Positions 40,076 through 48,200 of a stretch of DNA of 64,000 nt are shown here, in pieces. The translations under genes and the position numbers were made by a program. Location: contig NZ_AP025460.1 of assembly GCF_024347315.1 (NCBI RefSeq), positions 2,852,001-2,916,000 of the forward strand, given 5' to 3'. How positions within the stretch are numbered: the first letter of the stretch is position 1; every line of letters starts with the position of its first letter. The notes below the pieces were generated by a model. It searched no databases. It saw only the letters and a program-made list of their open reading frames with translations, and was not told where the DNA came from. Source of the stretch: Vibrio atlanticus. GTDB taxonomy: Bacteria; Pseudomonadota; Gammaproteobacteria; Enterobacterales; Vibrionaceae.

Positions 40076-41947
40076 TTAGTGCTTAGTGCGTAAGATAACC
40101 ACTTCATTTTGGTCTAGATTAAATGTACCGCTGCCATTAGAAACAACCACTTGGTCAGTTCCTAGTACACTGTCGTAAGTTCCGTTTGCCAATCCTAAAT
40201 TCACAGCGTTAACCGATGTACCTTGACCGAGGTTCATTGCAACCACAACTACGTCATCGCCTGCGTTACGTTCATATACCAATACATCATTGCTTATCCA
40301 ACGCTCGATATAATCACCTTGCTGCACCGCATAGCTTTCTTTACGTAACTTACTCAACGTTTTAATCATCTTGTAAGCATTGGTCGTTTTATCAAAGCTT
40401 GGCATCATTTCACGGTTGTAAGGATCATTACCTTGCTGGCCAAAACCATTGGTAGTGAAGTTAGCCGCGTAGTGCTCTGTTCCGTAATAAATACAAGGAA
40501 TGCCACGAGAGGTCATAATAAGCGCTAAACCCAGCTCCACTCTGTCTTGTGCAAATGCAACACTTTGACGACCACCCCACTTGTCTTTACCTGCGCCAAA
40601 GTTCTTCGCGTCTGAGCGTAAAACGGTAGAGATACGTGACGCATCGTGGTTATCTAAGAACACCACTTGCCAATCACTGCTTGTGAATTTTTGGTCTCTC
40701 AGCTTCATGTAGTTATTAATGGCATACATGCCAGTGCCATTGTGTTGTAGCAAGGCGTTTTCGATGGTGTTTCTCAAACCAAAATCAAGCAATGCAGAGC
40801 CTGATGTATTGGCAAAATCGATAGAGGCAAAGTTTGATCCCGTTGCGTCAGCACCTGAATCCATCCACTCACCAAAGAAATAGAAATCTTTACCTTGGCT
40901 TTTCTTCGCGTACGCGTTTATTTGGCCAGTAAAATCTTGGATAAACTCTTTATCCATATGTTTCACCGCATCAATACGAATCGCATCCACACCTAAATCA
41001 ACCCAGAATTTCGCGCCATCAATCAAGTACTGACGCGCAGGGCCATCTTTACGTTGGTCAAAATCGGTTAAGTTAAACAAGGTTTTATTACGAACCGCCC
41101 ATGCGTCGTTCCATTCCCAATCTTTACCGTTTTCAGCGATCGCTCCATTATGATGGTAATACCCTGCATTATCATTTTTGTAGTCGGTAACTCGGACACC
41201 CTTTTTATAAAGTGCACCGTATTCCCCTTCATCATCAGGGTTAGAGTGATTAGGCGCATAGTCCAGCACGAGTTTCATGCCGTAGCTATCCATTTTCGTC
41301 TTTAATGCTTTAAAATCTTCAACGGTACCTAGGTGCTCATCAACTTTAAAAAAGTCACGTCCCCAGTAGCCGTGGTAACCCGCTCCACCCCGACTGTCAG
41401 GTACGTTAATGTTATCAGCTGGAGGCGTTATCCAAATGGCCGTGATCCCCATATCATGCAAGTAATCTAGCTTTGCAGTTAAACCTTTTAAGTCACCACC
41501 AAAGTATTTTTTGAAATCCGATTTGTCTGCCGAATACATGTCGGCACCCGTCGCTGTATTATTGGCTGAATCGCCATCATAGAAACGGTCAAGAAACACG
41601 AAATACATGGTTTCATCACGCATATCAAAGGGCAGTTTTTCATGGACCACCACTTTATTCGTGTCGTCATAGAAATTAATTTCGTAGGTTTTATTAGGGT
41701 CAACAGAGAAATTTGATAGAGGATAGTTTTCAGACCAATCACCAAAGCGATCAACCTTAAAACTAGGAGAGTTCGTTCCATCACCGGTGTTAAATTTTTT
41801 CACTATTTGCCAGTGGTTTGCTTTCACTTTAACCATAGATTCAGCTTGCCAGTTATTGGCGGTACCACGGAAATAGGCCTGGTTCCAATCTGCCATAGCA
41901 GGTAGGGAAGCCAGTAATGCTGATAGCACAATAAGCTTATTCTTCAT
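40076..41947 (-). CDS. Secreted GH13 alpha-amylase or cyclodextrin glucanotransferase-like enzyme
   Basis: 623 residues from the ATG at 41947, with AAAGGA six bases before it. A signal peptide (MKNKLIVLSALLASLPAMA) indicates export. Residues about 20-110 form a separate beta-rich domain (YFRGTANNW, FKVDRFGDW) that looks like a starch-binding module. The GH13 barrel follows with all four family motifs: DYAPNHSN (Asp229), IRIDAVKH (nucleophile Asp326), FFGEWMD (acid Glu360) and FLDNHD (Asp435). It acts on alpha-1,4-glucans outside the cytoplasm. The sequence does not settle whether it hydrolyses or cyclises; the locus as a whole suggests a role in making sugars for the adjacent importer. Confidence 0.9.
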   Translation of the reverse strand: MKNKLIVLSALLASLPAMADWNQAYFRGTANNWQAESMVKVKANHWQIVKKFNTGDGTNSPSFKVDRFGDWSENYPLSNFSVDPNKTYEINFYDDTNKVVVHEKLPFDMRDETMYFVFLDRFYDGDSANNTATGADMYSADKSDFKKYFGGDLKGLTAKLDYLHDMGITAIWITPPADNINVPDSRGGAGYHGYWGRDFFKVDEHLGTVEDFKALKTKMDSYGMKLVLDYAPNHSNPDDEGEYGALYKKGVRVTDYKNDNAGYYHHNGAIAENGKDWEWNDAWAVRNKTLFNLTDFDQRKDGPARQYLIDGAKFWVDLGVDAIRIDAVKHMDKEFIQDFTGQINAYAKKSQGKDFYFFGEWMDSGADATGSNFASIDFANTSGSALLDFGLRNTIENALLQHNGTGMYAINNYMKLRDQKFTSSDWQVVFLDNHDASRISTVLRSDAKNFGAGKDKWGGRQSVAFAQDRVELGLALIMTSRGIPCIYYGTEHYAANFTTNGFGQQGNDPYNREMMPSFDKTTNAYKMIKTLSKLRKESYAVQQGDYIERWISNDVLVYERNAGDDVVVVAMNLGQGTSVNAVNLGLANGTYDSVLGTDQVVVSNGSGTFNLDQNEVVILRTKH

Positions 41948-42186
41948 GTGTCGTCCTTTATTCACGTTATGGGTTTCGTTTTATTTTGTTTTTGCTTTTT
42001 ATTAATGCCGCGCTCTATAGCTGTTACGTTAAATCACCATAATGAGGTCTATCAGCAACAGTAAATTTCAGGTACGACAAAGCCTTAAGAAATAATTCTC
42101 AGGATCATTTATATTTATTAGAATTCGGGTAATGCCCTGAACCTAGCAGGCCGGCTCAGGGTATGTTGTTAAGGTAAGTTTTGTAG

Positions 42187-42202
42187 AGTAATAGCCTTTA
42201 CT
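42187..42202. promoter_or_regulatory. Inverted repeat between malK-like gene and amylase gene
   Basis: AGTAA-N6-TTACT, sharing the half-site TAGTA with the larger inverted repeat at 46763-46788. It lies downstream of the ATPase gene and upstream of the amylase gene. It could be a weaker site for the same regulator. The rest of the 310-bp gap (41948-42257) is A/T-rich, with a CCCTGA / TCAGGG hairpin near 42135-42160, and I see no gene in it. Confidence 0.3.
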
Positions 42203-42257
42203 ATTTTGATCTTATTGACACTTTTTGCTGTGAAGCATTTTCGTTTTAAAAATAAAC

Positions 42258-43379
42258 TTACAACGTCAGGTTCTGTTCGGTTTCACCATCAAAAATATGG
42301 CAAAAAGCAGAATCAAAATTAAAGCGTACTTGGCTGCCAATATCTGATGTACTTATGCTTTGGTTATTCACTCGCGCAACAATTTCGTTATCACCCAATT
42401 TGAAATACAGGTATTTTTCATTCCCTAAGTTTTCAACCACGGTTAGCTCACCAGGGTGTACGTTCACCATCTCATCATCAGCGGCAATATTTATGTGTTC
42501 AGGTCGAATGCCTAGACACACAGGCTTATCAATATGATCCACAAGCTTTTCTTGCAAACGTTTAGGAATAATAATTTGGGCGTTAGGGGCAAGTTCCACG
42601 TAAATATCATCACCTAACTTTCGTAGGGTTGTATTCACTAGATTCATGGCTGGGGAGCCGATAAAACCCGCCACAAACTTGTTCTGTGGTGCGTTGTACA
42701 AGTTGGTCGGCGTGTCCACCTGCATAATGTTACCTTGATTTAATACACAAATTCGGTCGCCTAAAGTTAAAGCTTCCGTTTGATCGTGCGTGACATAAAT
42801 CATGGTCGCAGGGTTACCTTCATCTTTAAGAGACTTGTGCAATTGTGCGATTTTCACACGCATCGAAACACGCAGTTTGGCATCAAGGTTGGATAGAGGC
42901 TCATCAAATAAGAACACGTCCGGTTTACGAACAATAGCTCGCCCCACCGCGACACGCTGACGCTGACCACCCGACATTTCTTTAGGTTTACGATACAGGA
43001 GATCGGTAATTTCTAGTTTTTCAGCGGCATCTTCTACGCGTTGTTTGATCTCTTCTTTTGGTCGTTTTTGCATTTTCAAACCAAAGGCCATGTTATCGAA
43101 GACCGTTTTGTGTGGGTACAACGCATAGTTTTGGAATACCATGGCAATACCACGCTCTTTAGGCGCTAAATCATTCACCACTCTATCGCCAATACGCACT
43201 TCACCTGCCGAGATATCTTCTAAGCCAGCAATCATTCGCAATGTGGTAGATTTGGCGCAACCAGACGGCCCCACAAATACCATGAACTCACCTTCGTGAA
43301 TATCTAAGTCAATTCCGTGTACGGCTTTAAAACCATTATCGTACTGTTTTTCTACTTTACGCAGGCTAACTGTTGCCAT
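42258..43379 (-). CDS. MalK/MsmX/UgpC-type sugar ABC transporter ATPase
   Basis: 373 residues. The N-terminal nucleotide-binding domain has Walker A GPSGCAKST (37-45), Q-loop VFQNYALYPH, signature MSGGQRQRVAVGRA, Walker B VFLFDEPLSNLDA and the switch His in YVTHDQTEAL. The C-terminal TOBE/regulatory domain (about 240-373) is of the MalK type. The glycine normally present before the P-loop lysine is Ala42 here (codon GCC). It probably energises the MalF/MalG-like permeases encoded in the divergent arm. It starts downstream of the small lipoprotein gene in the minus arm. Confidence 0.92.
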   Translation of the reverse strand: MATVSLRKVEKQYDNGFKAVHGIDLDIHEGEFMVFVGPSGCAKSTTLRMIAGLEDISAGEVRIGDRVVNDLAPKERGIAMVFQNYALYPHKTVFDNMAFGLKMQKRPKEEIKQRVEDAAEKLEITDLLYRKPKEMSGGQRQRVAVGRAIVRKPDVFLFDEPLSNLDAKLRVSMRVKIAQLHKSLKDEGNPATMIYVTHDQTEALTLGDRICVLNQGNIMQVDTPTNLYNAPQNKFVAGFIGSPAMNLVNTTLRKLGDDIYVELAPNAQIIIPKRLQEKLVDHIDKPVCLGIRPEHINIAADDEMVNVHPGELTVVENLGNEKYLYFKLGDNEIVARVNNQSISTSDIGSQVRFNFDSAFCHIFDGETEQNLTL

Positions 43380-43421
43380 TTGAAACTCCGAATACGGGTT
43401 AAATCTTGATAGGTAAAAATC

Positions 43422-43463
43422 TTTTTAGCCAGTGACTGGAGCTCTCAAATTACTGGCTAAAAA
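43422..43463 (-). terminator. Long-stem hairpin between the lipoprotein and ATPase genes
   Basis: Twelve-base-pair perfect stem TTTTTAGCCAGT / ACTGGCTAAAAA with an 18-base loop. It lies 43 bases upstream of the ATPase ATG and 174 bases past the lipoprotein stop codon. It may reduce readthrough so that porin-side genes and ATPase are expressed at different levels. Confidence 0.5.
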
Positions 43464-43637
43464 GACGTAAACGTTAATCATTGAACATTTAAAGTTTATG
43501 TTTAAAACATAGGCACTCTGATATTCAGAGCACCTTTCTTCTGTATCACTGCGTTCAACCACAAGTTTATAAACGGTGTTATACAGCGTGGTTATAAATG
43601 GTGATATAGAGTGGGTTATGTCGGTTGGCTACATCGC

Positions 43638-44120
43638 TTATTTACACGCTTTAACCAATGCACGAACTGGCTTCTTATCTTCGCTAATTTCAACACTCCA
43701 TAAATATTTGCCATCTTCTGGAATATTAACGGTTGTGTTTTTTGCAAAGCCACCGCGTTTTAGCGTTTTCTCATAACCTGCCGTCATCGACATGCCAGCT
43801 GCGGTAAATTGTGGAGACCAGCCCATCGTTGCGAACTGCAAACTTACGTTGCCCGCTTTTTCTTCGCTTACCACTTGGTAAATACCTTTGCCTTTATGCG
43901 ACATTTGACGGTTTTCCATGTGGATCCACTGGCCATCAGGGAAAGTGCCTATAACATAAAGTGAAGGACGAATTGGCCCGCGATCTTCCACCGTGGCGAG
44001 ATTACAATCGGCGAAAGGACCTGTTGCTTTCATTTGATCAGCTGCTGGCGTGTCAGCTGTGCTCGCACAACCCATTAACGCTGAAGATAAAAGTGCGGCT
44101 ACAAGTAGAGTACGTTTCAT
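43638..44120 (-). CDS. Small lipoprotein of the alpha-glucan locus, possible glycan-binding
   Basis: 160 residues from the ATG at 44120; an ATG six bases upstream is too close to the AAGGAA site. The signal sequence ends with lipobox ALMGC, followed by a Thr/Ala-rich linker. The mature part (VIGTFPDGQW, GIYQV, FATMGWSPQF, GKYLWSVEI) has the spacing of aromatic and glycine residues seen in starch-binding immunoglobulin-like modules and partly parallels the N-terminal domain of the adjacent amylase. I do not recognise a named family. One possibility is a surface or periplasmic oligosaccharide-binding protein; this is inference. Confidence 0.75.
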   Translation of the reverse strand: MKRTLLVAALLSSALMGCASTADTPAADQMKATGPFADCNLATVEDRGPIRPSLYVIGTFPDGQWIHMENRQMSHKGKGIYQVVSEEKAGNVSLQFATMGWSPQFTAAGMSMTAGYEKTLKRGGFAKNTTVNIPEDGKYLWSVEISEDKKPVRALVKACK

Positions 44121-44217
44121 TGTCATTTCCTTATTATTTTTTATATATGTAGGGTTCTATTCCGTCTTAGTCATCGCAAGTTAGGGCTTTAATTTTTAAA
44201 GCTCTCGCTTCGGCAAT

Positions 44218-45258
44218 CTATAAACGAAATAGTCTCGCTATTAAGCTCTTTTTCGGTACCACCGCTCTTTTGTCTGTATCAAGTTCTAACGATTTAGAGT
44301 TTGGACGGGGGTTACTGTTTTTTTGATGAGTTAATTTGTTCAATACGGCTAAGTTTTTATAATAAGAACGTGCATCTTTCGCCGGATAACCGAACAGATC
44401 ACTATTGGCAGGGAAAGAGTGGCTCACACCAGATTTGGCTTTAATAACGGAGTTTTTCCCGATAGTCAGATGGCCTGCTGTGCCTACTTGTCCGTGCACA
44501 ATGACATGATCTTCTAGGGTGGTATGCCCTGCAAAACCCGCTTGTGATACCAGTAAACAATGTTGACCAATTTTACAGTCGTGGCCTATCTGCACTAGGT
44601 TATCTATCTTGGTTCCGCGACCAATGGTGGTGTCGCCGAGCGTGCCTCGGTCAATGGTGTTATTACAGCCAATTTCAACATCATCACCAATGATGACTCG
44701 CCCTACACTTTCTACGCGTTCGTAGCGGGTATTCTGGCCGGTCATGTATTCGAAACTGTAATTACCAATGGAGTTGTTAGAGTCGATGGTGACATTGTTA
44801 CCAATCACAGTGCCTTCTTTGATGACTGTATTGGCATGAATTGCAACGTTATTGCCGATTGTTACACCGTTCATGATTTTAACACCGGGCATGAAATGGC
44901 AACCTTCTCCTATTTGACAATGCTTTCCGATATAAACATCGGGAGTATCTGATGTATTCCCTTGGTCAAATAATTGATATTTTTGAACTTTATAATGACG
45001 CATTAGTTGATTGAGCTTCTCAGCTTCGAGCTTCTCAATCACGATTTTTGTTTTTGCTTTGGTCTGTAAAATGGCTTCTGGCCCAACAATGACATCAGCC
45101 AAAGTTTCAGATAGCCCTTTTAAATCGGCTTTAGCAAAGACAATGGCTAAGCCGCCCTCTTCTCCGCTGGAAACTGGGCGAATCTTCGATATTTCTACCG
45201 TGTTGTCACCTTCAATTTTTCCACCAACGATTTGGGCGACATCTGAAACTTTGATCAT
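44218..45258 (-). CDS. LpxD-like UDP-3-O-acylglucosamine N-acyltransferase paralogue
   Basis: 346 residues. The N-terminal LpxD-type domain (about 1-100, [11 protein letters not shown]) is followed by a left-handed beta-helix of hexapeptide repeats ([28 protein letters not shown]). The segment [13 protein letters not shown] keeps the active-site His seen in LpxD. The C-terminus differs, with a Lys/Ser-rich extension ending in LIARLFRL. A housekeeping lpxD normally lies with fabZ and lpxA, so this is probably a second copy. Its place between a porin gene and a lipoprotein gene in a sugar-uptake arm is unusual. Confidence 0.88.
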   Translation of the reverse strand: MIKVSDVAQIVGGKIEGDNTVEISKIRPVSSGEEGGLAIVFAKADLKGLSETLADVIVGPEAILQTKAKTKIVIEKLEAEKLNQLMRHYKVQKYQLFDQGNTSDTPDVYIGKHCQIGEGCHFMPGVKIMNGVTIGNNVAIHANTVIKEGTVIGNNVTIDSNNSIGNYSFEYMTGQNTRYERVESVGRVIIGDDVEIGCNNTIDRGTLGDTTIGRGTKIDNLVQIGHDCKIGQHCLLVSQAGFAGHTTLEDHVIVHGQVGTAGHLTIGKNSVIKAKSGVSHSFPANSDLFGYPAKDARSYYKNLAVLNKLTHQKNSNPRPNSKSLELDTDKRAVVPKKSLIARLFRL

Positions 45259-45295
45259 AATATTACTCTGTCATTTGAGTTGTGATTAATACCAC

Positions 45296-46327
45296 TTAGA
45301 AGCGGTAAAGCGCTTGTAGGTACATTGTTTCTTGTTCTACAGTTTTCTCGTCGCCTTTCAGCTTAGAGAAGGTCTCTGTGTCTTTAGCCCACTCAAGTTC
45401 GCCTTTTACCAACCAATCGTCGCCAATTGCTTGCTCATAGCCTAAAGTTGCCTTACGAATATCTTTGAAGAAAGTTTCGTTCTTTGCCCAACCGTCTGTA
45501 TGTTTCGTTTCGTTTTCACCAATACGAGCACGAACGTACATAGTGCCGGCTTCTTCAAAGCTGTACTGAACGATTGGCTCAATGTACATCTCGGTGAAAT
45601 CGCTGGCTTCATTGATTGAACCATTTCCGGTTTTCGCTTTATTTTCTTTAACTTGATAGTAAAGCTCAGCTGCAACTTCCCACTGACCAAAGCGCTTGTA
45701 AGGTTTAAATAAGAAACTGTAACCTTCCTCTTCACGAGAACCCCAAGCACTCTTATCTGAATCGTTGTATAGATACTCTAGGTTTGAATAGAAACCCGCT
45801 GAATATTCATTATTCCAGTACGTAAGGTATGGACGAATACTGTGCTCAGCTTTCGTGGTTTTCAAGCCGTCTACTTTATTAGAGGTAACAATATCACCCT
45901 TTGTATATTCCAACTCATAGATCAAGCCCGTTCCCCAACCATTTCCTAGTTGAAAACTTTTATTTAATGATAATAAGTGCTTATATCCATTTTCTGTTTC
46001 TGCGTATGCGCCTTTCTTTTTCTTACGATTTTCAAGTTTGAACGCGTAAAGTGCGGTCGCATTCCACGCAGCGTTGTTATAGAAGACGTTAAACACTTCA
46101 TGAGTCGTTGTACGCTCTTTAGACTTACCGCCACCCCATGATGCAAAATCAGTGATGTTTTTCTCTTCGACTTCAATCGATGTTCCAACATGCCCACCAA
46201 ATTTTAAAGCGTCATAAAAAAAGATATCACTTGGAGACATAGTTCGGTTATCAGCAGCCGAAGCGCCAGCACTAATAAGTAAAGTGTTGGTGATCACTAC
46301 AGACAATAATGTTTTTTTCACGGTCAT
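45296..46327 (-). CDS. OmpG-family outer-membrane porin for oligosaccharides
   Basis: 343 residues with a signal peptide (KKTLLSVVITNTLLISAGASA). The mature part has alternating hydrophobic and polar strands rich in Tyr and Trp, ends in the C-terminal aromatic ALYRF, and shows the charged loops typical of a monomeric 14-stranded OmpG/CymA-type channel. It is the first gene of the minus arm. The ATG at 46327 lies directly next to AAGGA; a GTG two codons later has better spacing. It would admit alpha-glucans or cyclodextrins, by comparison with E. coli OmpG and Klebsiella CymA (family knowledge). Confidence 0.85.
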   Translation of the reverse strand: MTVKKTLLSVVITNTLLISAGASAADNRTMSPSDIFFYDALKFGGHVGTSIEVEEKNITDFASWGGGKSKERTTTHEVFNVFYNNAAWNATALYAFKLENRKKKKGAYAETENGYKHLLSLNKSFQLGNGWGTGLIYELEYTKGDIVTSNKVDGLKTTKAEHSIRPYLTYWNNEYSAGFYSNLEYLYNDSDKSAWGSREEEGYSFLFKPYKRFGQWEVAAELYYQVKENKAKTGNGSINEASDFTEMYIEPIVQYSFEEAGTMYVRARIGENETKHTDGWAKNETFFKDIRKATLGYEQAIGDDWLVKGELEWAKDTETFSKLKGDEKTVEQETMYLQALYRF

Positions 46328-46561
46328 TCCTTATTGATTCTTCAACTGAATCATTTGTTGTTATTTGTAGGGTTATTTTTGTTTACTGTTTCTCTTTCTC
46401 TATCCACTGTGTCTCTTGATAGGCTTGCTGATTTCGCAACATTTAACCAGAAAAACATAGTCGTCCGTAATGAACGCCTATTTATTGTTCTAGAATTATA
46501 AATGTTTTGCTTCCTATTGAATTTAGAAATGAGAGATCAATCACCCTTGACTGCGGAGATT

Positions 46562-46577
46562 ATTGATCACCATCACA
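46562..46577. promoter_or_regulatory. Possible CRP half-site in the divergent promoter region
   Basis: ATTGATCACCATCACA has a perfect right half (TCACA) and three matches of five in the left half of the CRP core. It is nearer the porin side. Low certainty. Confidence 0.3.
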
Positions 46578-46691
46578 AACGGTAGGCTTTTCATTAATCT
46601 AAGTATCAAAACGAACAAAGCACCGTTCAAAACCCCCAATAAACAAGACATAAAACCCTATAGCTACTAGATGTAAAAAGCACAAACAGAA

Positions 46692-46707
46692 GGTGACAAG
46701 CATCACA
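46692..46707. promoter_or_regulatory. CRP-like site upstream of the MalE-like gene
   Basis: GGTGACAAGCATCACA keeps GTGA-N6-TCACA. Its centre is about 70 bp upstream of the predicted start of transcription, a standard class I position for CRP activation. Confidence 0.55.
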
Positions 46708-46714
46708 AATACGC

Positions 46715-46745
46715 TGACATATTAACCAGGTAATGTTGACATATT
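46715..46745. repeat. Direct repeat TGACATATT in the promoter region
   Basis: TGACATATT occurs at 46715-46723 and again at 46737-46745, exactly 22 bp apart (two helical turns). The second copy overlaps the -35 hexamer, as expected for an activator or repressor binding on one face of DNA. Confidence 0.5.
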
Positions 46746-46763
46746 GTCGGTGAGACATAACAT
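46736..46763 (+). promoter_or_regulatory. Predicted sigma-70 promoter of the plus arm
   Basis: TTGACA (46736-46741) and TAACAT (46758-46763) with 16 bp between. Transcription would start near 46770, about 44 bases before the ATG. The 486-bp region 46328-46813 holds the two divergent promoters and the sites listed, and no gene. Confidence 0.55.
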
Positions 46764-46788
46764 AGTAGTACCTAACGAACGACTACTA
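46763..46788. promoter_or_regulatory. Inverted repeat over the predicted transcription start, candidate operator
   Basis: TAGTAGT (46763-46769) and ACTACTA (46782-46788) form perfect 7-base arms around a 12-base spacer. The position over the start site is that of a repressor operator. The candidate ligand is the TrmB-family regulator at the end of this operon; that link is inference. Confidence 0.5.
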
Positions 46789-46813
46789 AGAATTTAAATA
46801 GCGCGGTGTCAGT

Positions 46814-48073
46814 ATGAAAAATTCAGGAATGAAAAAGAATCTATTCGCGGCAGCCTTAATGGCGGCAACGTTAACGACCAGTACATTAACGGCTGCAGCC
46901 GATGCAAACGCAGACACAATTCAGCCAGAAAATGGGGCTGAGTTGTTAATCTGGACCGACAAAACAACAGTCGACTACATGGAGTACGCCGCTCAGTCCT
47001 TTAATAAGGAGTTAGGATACGATATTGATTTTTCATTCCGTGGGTTAGCGCCTATCGATGCCGCTTCTCGTTTGATTCAGGATGGCGGCTCTGCTCGCGT
47101 GGCAGATGTAGTCGAGATTGAACATGACTTATTGGGGCGATTAGTCGTGGCAGGTGGGGCGATGGAGAATCTGGTATCTGCCGAACGTATCTCGAATACT
47201 TTTATGCCAAATGCGATTAATGCGTCTCAAGCTGAAGGGGTGAGCTATGGCTTCCCAGTTAGCTTCGCCACTACCGCTCTGTTCTACAATAAAGATTTAC
47301 TGACTAAAGCACCTGAAACTTTTGAAGAAATTATTGAATTTTCAAAAACTTTCAACAATAAGCAAGAACATAAATACGCACTGCTTTGGGACATACAGAA
47401 CTATTACGAGTCTCGTATGTTTGTCACGCTTTACGGCGCATACGAATTTGGTAATAACGGTACCGATGCAAAAGACATCGGCATCAATTCTGAAAAAGCC
47501 CAACAAGGCTTAGAAGCAATGAAAACCCTGCAAGTGGCCAACAATTCAAATCCAGTTGATATGCGCAACCCGCAAGTACGTCGTGGCTTATTTAATGAAG
47601 GAAAAGTCGCCGCTATTATCGACGGCCCTTGGGCAATCGAAGGGTATCAAGAATCAGGGATAAATCTTGGTGTTGTACCTATGCCTAAATTAGCAGGCCA
47701 ACAACCACGCACTTTTGCAACTGTTCGTCTTGCGGTTGTGTCTTCTTACACTGAGTATCCGAAAGCCGCACAATTATTTGCTGACTACCTTACTTCCGAC
47801 GCGATGCTGAAAAAACGCTATGAGATGTCAAGAGCACTCCCTCCGATCCAGTCAGTTATGGAAGAGATCATTGTTGATGCCGATGAAGCCACTTACGCCA
47901 TTATTACGCAAGGTTTCTACTCAGACGCAATGCCATCGATTCCTGAAATGGGCTTCATTTGGTCGCCAATGGCCAGTGCTATTACAGACTACTGGGTAAA
48001 CGATAAACCTGCGAGTGCTGTTCTTGACCGTGCGCTTTCGATCATTGAAGAACAAATAGCATTACAAGAATAA
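46814..48073 (+). CDS. MalE-like periplasmic sugar-binding protein
   Basis: 419 residues with an Ala/Thr-rich signal peptide (about residues 1-28) and no lipobox. Family 1 solute-binding fold: LLIWTDKTTVDYMEYAA, YGFPVSFATTALFYNKDLL, GKVAAIIDGPWAIEGYQ, where the GPW motif is typical of maltodextrin and cyclodextrin binders, and QLFADYLTSDAMLKKRYE. It delivers alpha-glucan oligosaccharides to the permeases encoded next. An internal ATG at codon 6 follows an AGGA sequence but leaves no spacing. It is first in the plus arm and is followed by a structured gap. Confidence 0.92.
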   Translation: MKNSGMKKNLFAAALMAATLTTSTLTAAADANADTIQPENGAELLIWTDKTTVDYMEYAAQSFNKELGYDIDFSFRGLAPIDAASRLIQDGGSARVADVVEIEHDLLGRLVVAGGAMENLVSAERISNTFMPNAINASQAEGVSYGFPVSFATTALFYNKDLLTKAPETFEEIIEFSKTFNNKQEHKYALLWDIQNYYESRMFVTLYGAYEFGNNGTDAKDIGINSEKAQQGLEAMKTLQVANNSNPVDMRNPQVRRGLFNEGKVAAIIDGPWAIEGYQESGINLGVVPMPKLAGQQPRTFATVRLAVVSSYTEYPKAAQLFADYLTSDAMLKKRYEMSRALPPIQSVMEEIIVDADEATYAIITQGFYSDAMPSIPEMGFIWSPMASAITDYWVNDKPASAVLDRALSIIEEQIALQE

Positions 48074-48076
48074 CCT

Positions 48077-48147
48077 CTGAACTCCCGTCGCGACTCACAA
48101 GCGACTTAGCTCATGCGCTGTGTCATAAAGCCACAGCGCTAGTTCAG
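48077..48147 (+). other. Nested hairpin structure in the MalE-MalF gap
   Basis: An outer 7-bp stem CTGAACT / AGTTCAG (48077-48083 with 48141-48147) encloses two hairpins: GTCGC / GCGAC (48087-48091 with 48101-48105) and GCGCTGTG / CACAGCGC (48115-48122 with 48132-48139). No T tract follows. The shape is that of a three-way junction in RNA. Confidence 0.6.
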
Positions 48148-48200
48148 GGCGTGACCAGAAAACGAATACATAACGACAACCTAAACAATAGAGATAAACA

